A DNA stretch of 64,000 bases from Ciona intestinalis. Its lineage: Eukaryota > Chordata > Ascidiacea > Phlebobranchia > Cionidae. Of this stretch, positions 36,807 to 64,000 are shown one piece after another (within the stretch, counting starts at the first letter, position 1; every line of letters starts with the position of its first letter). Under the pieces are notes generated by a model. It was not told the DNA's origin and made no database searches. It saw nothing but the letters and a program-made list of their open reading frames with translations. Location: NCBI RefSeq assembly GCF_000224145.3, contig NW_004190399.2, positions 62,001 to 126,000 of the forward strand, read 5' to 3'. Both the position numbers and the translations under genes were made by a program.

Positions 36807-37974
36807 TTTTTAGGTTGAGAGTTAAAAGAAATAAGCAACAATTTGGTTTAAAGTTAAACTATAGCGTTTGTTTATATTTATGAATGTATTTTTTAAAAAA
36901 CGCGGCGAAACTCGCCTATTTATCCCTGAAAAGCGAGAGTAAATTTAGATTAAATACAATTATGTTGTGTCCATGGATTCAGGCCAGAGTTGACCCATTA
37001 CCCGATAATGAATGAACACATATAGGGGCGCTATATCGAACTACGTTAAAAGATACAAACCACCAGACACTGATGATATGGTAAAATAAAATGGAGCACA
37101 CACCAACTAACCCTGGCTTAAACCCCAGGTACCTTGTCGCGTGCCGCGCTGTAGAACCTTATATAGAAAATATAAAGTAACGACAAACATAATATGCTGT
37201 ACGATTGGAATGTTTTTGTTAATCAAATTAAATAAAAAAAAGAATAAAATTGAACAAGGAATGCCTGTGTATGTATGAAAGTTGTTCATCCTTACGTGGC
37301 GGGAATGACAGTCGGTAAAATTGGTGTTTTTTTTATACAAAATAAAATCGGATACCATACTTTGTATTGCTATTATAGCTCCTTCACGTCACAGTGGGCA
37401 TTGTTGAATCATAACAAGTCGAATTCGAAAATAAAATTTAAACAATTGGCGGGATTTAAATTCGAATTCTAGTTTTGTAAACAATGGGTAAATAATAGCC
37501 GATTGTTTTATAATAGACAACAATAACAATGGGGGGTAAATGCATTGTTATAGAACAAAGGATTCAACATTTTAGAATCATCACAATGCCTCCCTTTTTC
37601 CTTTTAATATGACGTCACAATAAAATTAAAAAAGAAACGTCTTTTATGTAACAATTAATTCCGTTCTAACGATTCTTATCTAACAATTGAACTGTTACGT
37701 TTAATTATTGGGTGGGAAATTGTGATTGTATACCTTACACTGAATAGACCATGGGGAGACACGCCACGGAATAAGTTTCAGGATTGTATTTTGTAAAACC
37801 AGAGCTTCTAAAACCATAAGTTAATTCAGATAACAAAGCAATTACAGTCGTTATAACACAGTTGTTCGGTTTCATACACCTCGTGCGCGCTTATGAGCTA
37901 CCACGTATGTGACTTTGTGAGTGATTTTTTAATTTCTTAAAAAAAGTAGGCGCACCAACAAAGATAAAATTTAT
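36807..37974. other. Spacer between the CIMIP5-like gene and tRNA-Leu
   Basis: No gene is supported. Degenerate pieces of the 96-97 bp repeat are visible at about 36965-37150, and a short SINE-tail piece at about 37848-37910 (CAGTCGTTATAACACAG). Confidence 0.45.
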
Positions 37975-38055
37975 GGCAGCGGTGGGATTCGAACCCACGC
38001 CATCGAAATGACTGGTGCCTTAAACCAGCGCCTTAGACCACTCGGCCACGCTACC
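37975..38055 (-). tRNA. tRNA-Leu (AAG)
   Basis: An 81-nt type II tRNA with long variable arm. The minus strand starts GGTAGCGTGGCCGAGTGG and ends CGCTGCC, which pair as the acceptor stem. Anticodon stem CTGGT/ACCAG encloses loop TTAAGGC with anticodon AAG. B box GGTTCGAATCC. No intron. Confidence 0.97.
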
Positions 38056-38164
38056 GACGGTATACGGTAGAAGTAACGAGTTAAGACTTCCTTCTCACAA
38101 AGGAAGTTGTATGCACGCGTTGTTGGGGGGGGGGGGCGGCATTTGATCATTTGAATTACGTAGG

Positions 38165-38390
38165 TCTATAGTAAGTCGGGGCAAGATGGGACAAGTTTAC
38201 ATTCTGTTTTATCGCCCTATTTGTTAGTAAACAAAGAACATTTACAGAAATATATAACCGTATCCTCACGACTATAAAATAGCGTGGTTAATTGTTAAAA
38301 CACGATTAGAAAATATGGAAAACTACTTGCTGACGTTAAACCATCCTCCCCCACGCTGACGTTAGCCCAACCTCCCCCACCGTACTATAT
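38165..38390. mobile_element. MITE copy
   Basis: Left end CTATAGTAAGTCGGGGCAAG, interior GTTAGTAAACAAAGAACATT and ACACGATTAGAAAATATGG, right end CCCCCACCGTACTATAT. A short duplication lies near the right end. Confidence 0.75.
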
Positions 38391-39420
38391 AATCGATAAA
38401 CGACTTATGTCACAGAAAAGATCGAATGGGGCATGATGTTAAAAGTTTCATCGGAAAAGTAAAAAAACTCTAAAAACAAAAATCCCCACAATTTTCAGAA
38501 ACCTATACCAAATATTGAACCAGTATCAATTATTACAGCGTCACTTTATAAATAAAACTCTACCGTCAGCGGATTAAATATTTAAGCAATAAAATAAATA
38601 TTATTTCAAGACGCGTCGAGTGCTGCTTGTGAAATTATAAGTCATGACAAAGCAAAGATTTTAAAGTTAGCAGCCCTGTAGGTACTTTTGCGCCGCACAT
38701 CAAATTATTGAAAAAATATTCCAAACAACATTTGCGGATACTATGGCTATTTCTACGCCAATACATTCAAGCCTATAGTCAACAGTTTTCAAATTGAAAC
38801 ACTTTTAGGCCCCACAATGTACTTGTAACCTCTGTATGATTGCACAAAGAGCATTAAACTTATATTTTATATTTCTACACAGCTTGCTATAAAACTTGTC
38901 TGTAGGCTATTGTTTATTATTAAAAACTTCGCGGAACATCTTGGATCTTGTATAGACACACAGTTTAAACCCTTATACAACTAAATGCGACGATTATTTT
39001 GCCTTTTATGTTGTACCATATGTGTGTATAAAGATGTGGTTCAAGCTGTAAAAACCACCAAGTTGAAAGCCCTCCCATTAAAAGCGTTAACATAGCAATA
39101 AAAGTTTACGATCCGGTTTCGCTAAGCGATATATTTATGAACGTTTGTTGTATTAACTGACATCCATTGTAAAACTGCGTACATATCTCCTTAAACTTTA
39201 GGTTAACTACCGGGTTCCGGTAAATTGCTACCCTCGTTTAATTCTATAAGGGTGAAGTCCTATTGCCATGTGCGTTAGGGAATCTATAGACTGTAGTGTA
39301 TAAGATAGATTCGGCCTTATATCCCAACAAGAGGCAAAGTATATCGAACTTGCTTAATCTAAATCTATGCTGAAACAATTTTACTTTTATGGGTCTAAAC
39401 TGAAACAATTTTACTTTTAT

Positions 39421-39605
39421 GGGTGGGGTAAGATGGGACGCGTTTTCATTCTCATATCGTCCCATATTTGGTAGTTTACAAAGAATATTTACAGAATTAT
39501 ATAAACGTATCCCCAAGACTCAAAAATCGCGTTAGTTGCTTGAAACACGATTATGAAATATGGAATTTATGTGCTAACCGTATCTATCTTACCCCACGCT
39601 ACTAT
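39421..39605. mobile_element. Near-complete MITE with terminal inverted repeats
   Basis: About 185 bp. Left end GGGTGGGGTAAGATGGGACG and right end ATCTATCTTACCCCACGCTA are inverted repeats. Interior CGTCCCATATTTGGTAG, AATATTTACAGAATTATATA and ACACGATTATGAAATATGG. The length gives no room for a transposase, so it is non-autonomous. This is a good reference copy of the family in the window. Confidence 0.85.
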
Positions 39606-40016
39606 ACTGTTATAATCATAACAATAAAAATATTCTTCTTTATAACACTCGTTGAAAATATATTGGCCTGTAGACTCTTATACGTATACTAACATACATG
39701 GCTGAGATGAATACATCCACCTTACCCCAACTATACCCTACAATGTGACCTTATTAAACTGTAAGTCTGATCGCTACCAAATATTTAATAAACATAAATA
39801 TCTTTCACTATCCCGCCTTTCCTTCTGATGTTTCGAACAAACGACGCTGACACCGCGTACAGTAGCTTTGTGATGTAACAATCCGGGCCATACGTTGTGT
39901 GTTTATTGGTTGACACGGTAACACGAAACACAGGGGCGGGCAGCGTCACATTCAGCCTATTGTTACGTCACGACGCGCGAACGATTCGGATTTCTGTTAC
40001 AGACACAATGGTTGAC

Positions 40017-40380
40017 TCGTCTGGTTGTAACCAAAGTTTACGGGTTCGAGGCTCGATGGTGCTACCATTTTGAGCGTATGTGTTCTTGGGCAAGACATCT
40101 TAACAGCAATTGCTCCATGGGTTATTAAAATTGTCAGCCATACATGAAAATAATCACCAACAAATATAAATACGCGGAACGAGGTGTATTAAACAGAACA
40201 CCCGTGTTATAACGACTGTAATTTCATGCGAGGATAAATAAGTTACATATGTGGTAACTAGTAAGCAGACACGAGGTGTATAAAACATAACACTTATTTT
40301 AACCGGTGGTTTTAACGATTGTCGATGCCCTGCCAGATGAGGTAAAATAAATTACCTATACGTGGTAACTCGTAAGCGTT
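40017..40380 (+). mobile_element. Composite SINE (tRNA-like head and body) with two tail units
   Basis: Head end contains a B-box-like GGGTTCGAGGCTC. The body has GCGTATGTGTTCTTGGGCAA and GACATCTTAACAGCAATTGC, then AATTGTCAGCCATACATG. It is followed by two 98-bp tail units (GAGGTGTATTAAACAGAACA, then GCGAGGATAAATAAGTTAC). Confidence 0.7.
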
Positions 40381-40837
40381 TATACAAGCCTAATGTTATT
40401 TATAATAATAAAGTTAATACTTACATTTGAGCCATCTTCACTTTATTCCCACAAGGTTGCGTTGATGTTTAAATCCAAGAAACTAATATTCAAAGGTTAT
40501 TATTCTGAAAATGAAACTGTTTCATATTTTGAGAGGAAACCGGTATTTATTTAATTTTTATGCTTGTTTAAACGAATAAACATTGCTGTTTGGTTTCGAA
40601 TGAATAATCCAAGTCCACATATATCCGCCTATCTACTACCAAATGAAGAAAATATAGTGAAAAGGTGTCCCATCTCCCCCCACCCTCCTACATATAGGAC
40701 TACAATAATGTAAGCATAATTATAGTGTGTTGGACAAGACGGATACCCCATCACCCAAATCTCATATTTCCTAATCATGTTTTGAACGTGAAGATGCGGT
40801 TATACATTTCTGTAAATTATGGTAATTGCCCACAGTA

Positions 40838-41031
40838 CTATAGGGCGAGAAAAGATGGAACACTTTTTATTTTAATTTCACTTCCAATTTAGTAGTAAAC
40901 AAAGAAAATTCAAAGAAATATAAAACCGTATCCTCACGACTTCCATAGACCGTTGTTAATTGTTTAAAACACGATCAGGATGTCTGGATGTTATGCGTTA
41001 AAGTTGTCCCATCTTACCCCACCCAACTATG
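40838..41031. mobile_element. MITE copy
   Basis: Left end ACTATAGGGCGAGAAAAGATGG, interior TTTAGTAGTAAACAAAG and ACACGATCAGGATGTC, right end CCCATCTTACCCCACCCAAC. Confidence 0.78.
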
Positions 41032-42402
41032 CTGTGATAAGCATTACCGTTCACTTTATTACACGCTCGTTAAACACAATCTACATGTATTAGCTATACA
41101 TCGCTATTCTGCTTGAATTCTCACTTCATAAACAATAGTAAGACCCTATAACGCTACAAACTTCAATACTAAACGCATATATTACATTGAAGCAGTCGAC
41201 GTAATCAAGACTCGCCTCGGCATCGCTAGCTGAAGGCAAAACCCACGCCCTAAGTTGAACAGCTGGAAACGCGCAACAAGTACAAGGAATGCAAGAAAAC
41301 AAACGGTGGTGCAAACGCAACCACGAAAATTAATAAAACTTTTATCAGTTTAATGTTTTGATTGAAACAAAGCATCTGTCTAAGCTTCAACCATATTCAA
41401 TCGTATGCGCATACTTTTAATACAATTTTAAAACGAACCTTAAGTTTTAAACAAAATATTTTGCATTTGGGGTAATATTCCAACTCTGGCCCTAATTTCC
41501 CGCCCCTTGGCATTTCAAACCCTTGTAGAATAGAAACGACACGGGTTGTTGAATTAATCAACCAACTCTGGTGTAAATCGCAGGCCACTTCTATAGAACC
41601 TCACCCATATAAAATAGAATGACAATAATAGATTATTCCAACAATTTGAACCCCACCATACTATCCAAGCTTTAAAATATATTCCACAGATTAGGAAGCT
41701 CTGCTCACCAAACACCAACTTTCGACTTTTCGCGTCGAAATAACTTCTATTCTAAAAGCTACCGTTACTTTCGCATTTATGACGTCACAAGCACCTCTCA
41801 GCTTTGTTTAACTTCGTCTCATAATCTCGAAACACCACTTCATGTCACGTGGCTAAACTAACAAAACTTTGGAGTGGGGGGGGGGGGGTTGGTGGATTAA
41901 CCCATGACAGGTGGCATAGATTGCTAATTATGTTACAACTTCGATAAGCTCTTTATCACCGTCTAGCGGTTGTTGAAAATTAATTTAAATCGGTATTTGT
42001 CTCTGGAATGACTTCTAATATTAAGTTCTCCTTTCTGTGTCGTTGGGTTGCATTAGGTAGAACTTTGCAAACAGGAACATTGATGTTATTCTACTAAAGT
42101 AAAAATGTTAGATGTATTTCACAAAATATAGGATTTTTAAAAAAATATGGGACAAAAGTAAAACAAAAAGATTTTAGTTTGGAACATTTAGAAAAAATAA
42201 AATGTCATGTCACAGAATCTTCTATGACATAACAGTTGTTAAAGAACACCCTGCGAAAGTTTCTATTTTAGATAAAAACGAAATTCGTGCTTTGTTGACG
42301 ACAATCGTGTGTGTGATGTCATACTTGATAATGTCATTGTGAAGAAAGTGATGTCACAGTTGAAATGATGATGTCACAGTAGTATTAGTGATGTCATAAA
42401 CC

Positions 42403-58193
<15,791 letters not shown>

Positions 58194-59598
58194 TATAAAG
58201 ATAATCAAAGAAAATTAAGGAACCTTTATATAATATCCATTAAATTAGGTATTGCGAATTCTATTGTCCAAAGCTTAGAAAATAACACAAAAGATAAATA
58301 ACAGACCAAAAGTAACGTTTAAACGGTAAAAACTGAAACGTACTTGACTTTAACCTTATAGAAAAAAAAAATCTTTCACCTAAAATAACAAAATCGCCAT
58401 TTTCGACATATTTAAAGATTCCTTTTTATAAATATATACTTAAATAGTAACTCTTCACCGTTTCATTTACGTTAAAAATGAATAAATTAAACAAAAACAA
58501 CGTAAAATCAGAAAATTTTGCGGCCGCCAAATCTCCAAGAACCACAAGCTTAAAACAGCATAGTTACTATTTACATAAACACATTATAAAGTATTTGTGT
58601 TTCGGAGCTTTTAGGGGACCAAGTATGGTTTTGTAAACCCATAAGACGTAAGAAATAGTTTATCCTGCAAATTTGTTCAACAAACTTGTTGGAAGGCGAC
58701 ATGGTGCATTTGTAAGACCCGAGCCTTCAGAATTTACAAGTTAAATCCGACATAAAAACCGTTTAATTTTCCGCAATGTAGGTAAAGCCGTTGAGAGTTT
58801 TTATAAACAACGAAATGCCGTTGCGCTGGTTTACATCTGGTCATAGTAAATGATGCACGGCATGGTATGTGGTAAGTACGTGTGCTTAACAACAATGTAG
58901 ACCTCTTTACTACGATCTTAACCCCTGACTTAACCTTATTTCCCTCTTATTATGCGCATCTGTCCTACAGCTGCTGCCAAAAATAAAGTTCAAATGCTGG
59001 GGTTGGAAGACATGCACAGAGTGTTTAAAGCACGGGTCTTACTGTAGGACTTTGCCCATATAGAATAGCGTGTAGTGAAATTACATCGAGGTTCTGCACA
59101 TTTTTAGTAGGCCCATATTAGAGAGGGGTATTATCCGTCCATAAGTTTTTAGCCTGTGTGAGCAGCAGAAGGATGCGGACCTCTCTCGTAGAAGAAAGGG
59201 TTAAGATATGGATACAGCACGTAACACGAACATGACGGCCAGTTTTTTTCTGTAACTTGAAGGTTGACGCAGTACGAGTGCGACGACGTATAGCGGTGGT
59301 TATGCGCTCGTAGTGGAACCAAAGGGTACCAGGTTCGATGATCGTTGCAGGTACGGAAACGTCTCAGTGACTGGGTAAGAGTTTTATGCATTACTACTGT
59401 TCTATTTGTAACGCAATAATAACTGAACATTTAAAATAATCAATATAAATAAGTACGACAAACAATTGCATTAGAATAGACGAAGTTTGTGACGTTGTAA
59501 AAAGTTTTGTAGATTTTCAACCAGAATAGCAACTTGAAGTAATACATTATTCCTGGTAGCAACATCATCATCTGCAATATAAACACTTCACATTTCAC
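58194..59598. other. Spacer between LRRC9 and the DEG/ENaC gene
   Basis: No gene is supported. It must hold the LRRC9 promoter and the 3' UTR of the channel gene. No convincing RFX X-box or AATAAA on minus was seen. A minus-strand frame at 59149-59430 has no domain and contains SINE-like text (about 59280-59345). Confidence 0.45.
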
Positions 59599-62500
59599 TT
59601 ATATGCAATCCTTTTCTGATTTCTCTTCTCGGTGAGGTTTAGGAATTTCTTTGTTACATTTTTCCCTTTCAATAACTTGCTTCTGCATGACCAATACCTT
59701 GGATAGTTGACTTGTTAACACACTTTGTAATTTGTTCTCTTGAGCAAGATTCTTCCATTTAAGAACCTGAGGGAAATGAATGTGGTTATAACTTTCTACA
59801 TCGCGTGTTTAAAGTTAAGTGGTAATGGACCAACTCTGGTCTATCCCAAGGTTCCATGACGTGTCTCACTGTTGAACCTCATAGTTTCAGAACAGAATGG
59901 GTGATACTATTGCAGCCATGGAGGCATTAAAACTGACTGTTATTACAAAACAACTTTCAAGTATCGACTTCACAATTATCCCATATTTTCTCATCGTGTT
60001 TCAACAATTAACAACGCTCTTTCATAGTCGTGTAGATACAGTTATGTAATTTTGTAAACGTTCTTAGTTTGCTATTGAATAGGGCAAGTAAAGAGAATTA
60101 CAAGACGAACCATCTTACCCCAACCTACCCTCTTACCAACTGCACACACATTTAACAAACAAGTACAACACAACTAAACGGCAACCAAACCAGGCAAGGG
60201 CACTTTAAGGGTACAAAGACAGCAATATAACCAAACATATACCACACACTACACACCATACCCCATCTTATCTAGTGTAAACACATTCAACCACACACAA
60301 CTAAGCCACCTTACCACGGGTACAATAGTTGTTCTCAACCTCCACCATCGGTGCATTACTTGGAAGAAAAGTTGAACAAACTCGCTCACGGTTACCAAGC
60401 TGATACCAAGCCATAGACCAAGTAGACCTCCCATGTCACCTGGGTTAATAATGTTAAAATATTAGTTGTATTCTGTATAGGTGAGGTTCTGTGGTGAGGC
60501 ACGCTATAGGACCTGGGATTTAGGCCAGGGTTGGCTTATTACCTAAGCATTGCATATGCACATTCTATTCTATATGGGTGAGGTCCTACAGTGAGGCATG
60601 CCATGGGTCCTGGGGTTTAGGCCAGAGTTGTCCCATTACCCCAACATAGCATATGCACACTCTATTCTATATGGGTGAGGTCCTACAGTGAGGCACGCCA
60701 TGGGACCTGGGATTTAGGCCAGAGTTGGCCCATTACCCCAACATTGTATATGCACATTCTATTTTATATGAGTGATGTCCTACAGTGGACCTGGGGTTTA
60801 GACAAGAATTTTAATTCCTCAACACCAAAGGTGCTACCTCTCACTGGGTTGGAGCAATGCATGGTAAGTTTCTTGCCCAAAGTTTGACACAACTACTATT
60901 GTGGGCTATAGGTTCTATGAAAACACATGTTACAACGACTCGCTGCCCACTATGCGAGAATAAATAAGTTACAGAGCCATCACCTCCACTATGATAAACC
61001 ACTTACTCATCAAACTAATCTCTGTCACGGCTTTAGATTGTTTCATGCGAACATAGCTTAATGAATCATAGAATATATCCAGCATTAAGTGGTTTTCCCG
61101 GTACTTGCGCAAGTTTTTCCGATCAGGGTCGATCTCATCCACATCTATTATCTCCACAGCTTTTCCTGTGTTATATATATGGCTTGTAATCTTTGTAAAT
61201 CTGTGCATATATAGAAAATTGGTAATGTTCACCCATATATCACCCAGGTAATGTTCTCCCATATCACCTCCCCCTCACCCATATAGAATAGAATGTGCAT
61301 ATACAATTTTGGGGTAATGGGACAACTCTGGTCTAAATTTGGTTCCATGGCGTGCTACAATGCAGGACCCATATAGATTAGAAATACGAATACACTTAAG
61401 ACTGTTGTTCCCACCATGCGAGGATAAATAAGTTCCATCGATTCAACTTACGTTCATCCTCCCCAGCGTGCAGAGCAAAGAATTCCCCGACCTCAATGCT
61501 TGGGAAGGTAGAGTAGCTTGTGCTGCTGTCGTACACAACAAAGTTGCACGGTTCAACACACTCGCATGTTCGCAGGGAAAACTTGGTCGAGAAAACCGCT
61601 GTAAGAGTAAAAGCTAAACGGTATTTTGATAATCAATATATTCATAACATTATTACCATCAGCGCTTCCCGAACAATTCAAGATATTAAGTGCGTCACAT
61701 TCAGGCACGTTTGCCATGTTTAACGCCCAGTAAGGTTTACAACCACACTTGGAGTAAACGTATTCCGCCCTGTAAGATGTATATAGTAACAGTGTGTATA
61801 GTAGGTAGGGCAAGGTGTAAGGCCTTATATAGTAATGGTGTATGAATGTATATAATAGGTAGGTAAGGTCTGTTTATGAATATATAAAATGTGTTAAGGT
61901 AAGATGTCACTTCATTCCCATTGGCAGCCATTGTTTGGGGGGTAATAGGTCACTTCTGGCTTAAAACCTTCCATTTGGTAGTAAACAAAGAATATTTAAA
62001 GAATAATATAACCAAATCATGATTATAAAAGAGCTTTGTTGATTGTTAGTAATAAAATATGGGATATTTTTTTCCAAAGGTATCTACCACACAGCACTAT
62101 ATAGTGTTGTATAATAAGGTTCATCCTAATCACCTGCATTCCCTTAAACAACCGGCTGTGCTGTAATGATCATGATGGAGAAGTGTCTTAGTTTTCTCAC
62201 TGCATACACCCCATGGTTTATACATTAGGATTCTCTGCATTAAAATATATTTAAAATACTATTATAGTAGGTATATAATACTGTGGAGTAAGATAGATAC
62301 CGTCAACACATAATATCCCAGTTTATTAATATGCAGAGCTATAGATATAGTGCCGTGGGGTAGAATGAGTACCGTTAACACATGTATTACCTAATTGTAT
62401 TTTTAACAATTAAAAATGATCTTTTGCGCTATTGTATGAAAAAGAAATAATATCATAACAATCTTGTATAAGTGTTTAGGTCTTTTCATAAAGTAATAGT

Positions 62501-64000
62501 TTAACCTTTATAATAACATATATATAGCAATATAAAAAACATGCGTACCTCTGTTTTCCTGATCACGATATGCGCACCAAACCCGCTCGGAACCCCAATC
62601 CCATAGTTCTGTACCTCTGATGGATCGTTGTGGTTGTGGACGTGAACTTTCACCCCAGCGTTAGGGTTGCCATATTTAGGGTGCTCGCTGTAGCGTTTCT
62701 GGTGTGTAGTAAGTTTAATACCGAGTGTGTTGGATGATGAAATGTAGTTTAAGGAGGTAAGTTGGGTACTGTTGGCACTTTCGGGGTGATTACACTGCTT
62801 TGGTATAATGAGCAACTCTTAAGTGACTGTTCCTTTGTTGTGTTCCATCACATGACCACCTATATATAATTTTACCAATGGTTTCTTACACCTTATATGT
62901 TCACAACGCACTTAGATGCTATGGGTCTGTTTTCGGAACACCAAATTTATCATAGCGCAAATTTCAGCAACTTTACACAACATTGTTGTTATTTTTTATA
63001 AATTTTTATCAACGACTAAAAGTTTTACAACAGATGGTAGGAGGACTTCTGCTTCACCCATATTATCCCATATGGCCGTACTCCAATATGTTTGATACAG
63101 GACCATTATTAAAATAATAACGAAGTGAATTCCAGTTAAACAAGAACCTTCTACTTATATTACCTGGTCAATATTTAAATGCACAACAAGTCCATGGCCG
63201 CTCCCTGGTACATTCTGGTACATTGATTCATTGGAAGTGAAAGTGTAACAGAGGCCCATGGGGGTCACTACTTGGGTGAAATTCTAAAGGATATTAAAGT
63301 GGGAATATTAATACATGAGTGTCTTCTTATACATCAGACACACATGATGTATTCATACACCTCATGCTCACTGTCGAGTTATAACATGGGTGTCTTCTTA
63401 TACACCAGACACACATGGTGTATTCATACACCTCATGCTCACTGTTGAGTTATAACATGGGTGTCTTCTTATACACCAGACACACATGGTGTATTCATAC
63501 ACCTCATGCTCACTGTCAAGTTATAACATGGGTGTCTTCTTATATACCGGACACACATGTTGTTTTCATACACCTCATGCTCACTGTCGAGTTATAACAT
63601 GAGTGTCTTCTTATACACCAGACACACATGGTGTATTCATACACCTCATGCTCACTGTTGAGTTATAACATGGGTGTCTTCTTATACACCAGACACACAT
63701 GGTGTATTCATACACCTCATGCTCACTGTCAAGTTATAACATGGGTGTCTTCTTATATACCGGACACACATGTTGTTTTCATACACCTCATGCTCACTGT
63801 CGAGTTATAACATGAGTGTCTTCTTATACACCAGACACACATGGTGTTTTTATACACCTCATGCTCACTGTCCAGTTATAACATGGGTGTCTTCTTATAC
63901 ACCAGGCACACATGGTGTATTCATACACCTCATGCTCACTGTCCCACCATGCTCACCTGTATAGAACACGGTTTTTGCCTGAACGTACAATGTGACAATG
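59599..64000 (-). CDS. DEG/ENaC/ASIC-type sodium channel subunit, 3' part
   Basis: Nine exons, high to low: 64000(edge)-63957, 63283-63164, 62698-62549, 62234-62134, 61769-61657, 61598-61452, 61165-61007, 60439-60315, 59766-59599. All phases agree, giving about 375 residues; the N-terminus and TM1 lie right of the window. The ectodomain shows [81 protein letters not shown] and FPS, the cysteine pattern of the DEG/ENaC superfamily. TM2 is [20 protein letters not shown] with the GxS filter as GIS. The cytoplasmic tail of about 75 residues is Lys/Glu-rich. It forms a trimeric, amiloride-type Na+ channel at the plasma membrane by family. [26 protein letters not shown] resembles ASICs, but ASIC, ENaC and peptide-gated types cannot be told apart here. 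Confidence 0.93.
59965..60130. mobile_element. MITE copy in a channel-gene intron
   Basis: Reverse orientation: CCCATATTTTCTCATCGTGTT, TAACAACGCTCTTTCATAG, GTAAACGTTCTTAGTTTGCT; right end ACCATCTTACCCCAACCTAC. The left end is degraded. Confidence 0.75.
60465..60830 (+). repeat. Tandem array of the 96-97 bp repeat, about 3.6 copies
   Basis: CTATATGGGTGAGGTCCTAC recurs with a 96-97 bp period, with CCATGGGACCTGGGATTTAG between. In the channel intron 60440-61006. Confidence 0.92.
61265..61385 (-). repeat. One copy of the 96-97 bp repeat
   Basis: CTCACCCATATAGAATAGAA, TTTGGGGTAATGGGACAACT and GGTTCCATGGCGTGCTAC, in the channel intron 61166-61451. Confidence 0.8.
61960..62105. mobile_element. Partial MITE copy
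   Basis: TTCCATTTGGTAGTAAACAAAG, GAATATTTAAAGAATAATATAACC and the right end TATCTACCACACAGCACTATA. The left end is missing. Confidence 0.6.
63310..63950 (-). repeat. 71-bp tandem array, nine copies, filling a channel-gene intron
   Basis: AACATGGGTGTCTTCTTATA recurs every 71 bp (for example 63383, 63454). Three-unit blocks of 213 bp are duplicated (63383-63595 and 63596-63808). The host intron is 63284-63956, so the array is about 95% of it and abuts the donor at 63956. In the direction of transcription the unit reads CAGTGAGCATGAGGTGTATG, the same sense as in the LRRC4-like gene. Confidence 0.95.

Larger units (their letters stand above)
38391..42402. other. Gene-poor stretch between tRNA-Leu and LRRC9
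   Basis: No convincing coding exon was found on either strand. It contains MITEs at 39421-39605 and 40838-41031, a composite SINE with tail units at about 40017-40380, a 12-G run at about 41877 and TGATGTCA-type repeats at 42300-42400. A short ATG-plus-donor pattern on minus at 40435-40424 could be a first exon, but nothing supports a following one. Confidence 0.45.

Noticed and set aside
40424..40435. ATG followed by a consensus donor on minus (MAQ-M|GTAAGT), a possible first exon
   Set aside because: No downstream exon with matching phase could be recognised between 38100 and 40400.
41126..41320. 64-codon Cys-rich minus-strand frame
   Set aside because: No recognisable domain, no acceptor or donor giving a longer gene.
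41876..41890. Long G run (also about 38127)
   Set aside because: Simple homopolymers; may include sequencing-length error and have no context suggesting a function.
63415..63964. Plus-strand frames with repeated YTSCSL and YTRHTWC peptides
   Set aside because: They come from the 71-bp array inside a channel intron.

Overview
The window is animal nuclear DNA, AT-rich, with short introns, many small repeats and two tRNA genes. Protein matches, intron sizes and repeat types fit a tunicate, most likely Ciona. Genes were rebuilt exon by exon from GT/AG sites, unbroken reading phase, and remembered similarity to vertebrate proteins. No database search was run.

Layout, left to right: (1) 259-2608 minus, first six coding exons of an ISWI chromatin-remodelling ATPase (SMARCA5/SMARCA1 type), running off the left edge. 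(2) 3429-4826 minus, a complete intronless TOM1-family gene (VHS + GAT). (3) 6066-34454 minus, a complete SND1/Tudor-SN gene, 22 coding exons, 918 aa. Its fifteenth coding intron (8913-27652, 18.7 kb) holds, on the opposite strand, a complete 12-exon LRR-Ig receptor gene (17707-26397) that looks like an LRRC4/netrin-G-ligand orthologue. (4) 35742-36806 minus, a small two-exon gene similar to C2orf50/CIMIP5, with a tRNA-Asp gene in its intron. (5) tRNA-Leu(AAG) at 37975-38055 minus, then a repeat-rich stretch. (6) 42403-58193 minus, a complete LRRC9 gene, 34 coding exons, 1485 aa. (7) 59599-64000 minus, the last nine coding exons of a DEG/ENaC/ASIC-type channel, running off the right edge. All protein genes are on the minus strand except the nested LRRC4-like gene.

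The most interesting points are: the SND1/LRRC4 nesting in opposite orientation, which is also how human SND1 and LRRC4 are arranged; the multi-exon structure of the LRRC4-like gene, whose vertebrate relatives have an uninterrupted coding region; and several introns made up almost wholly of a tandem array (8160-8660, 53670-54015, 55010-55855, 63310-63950), where the array touches or supplies splice-signal-like sequence. At least five interspersed or tandem repeat families recur: a MITE with GGTAAGATGG-type ends, a 96-97 bp unit, a composite tRNA-head SINE with a 98-bp tail unit that also forms arrays, a 71-bp unit and a 131-bp unit.
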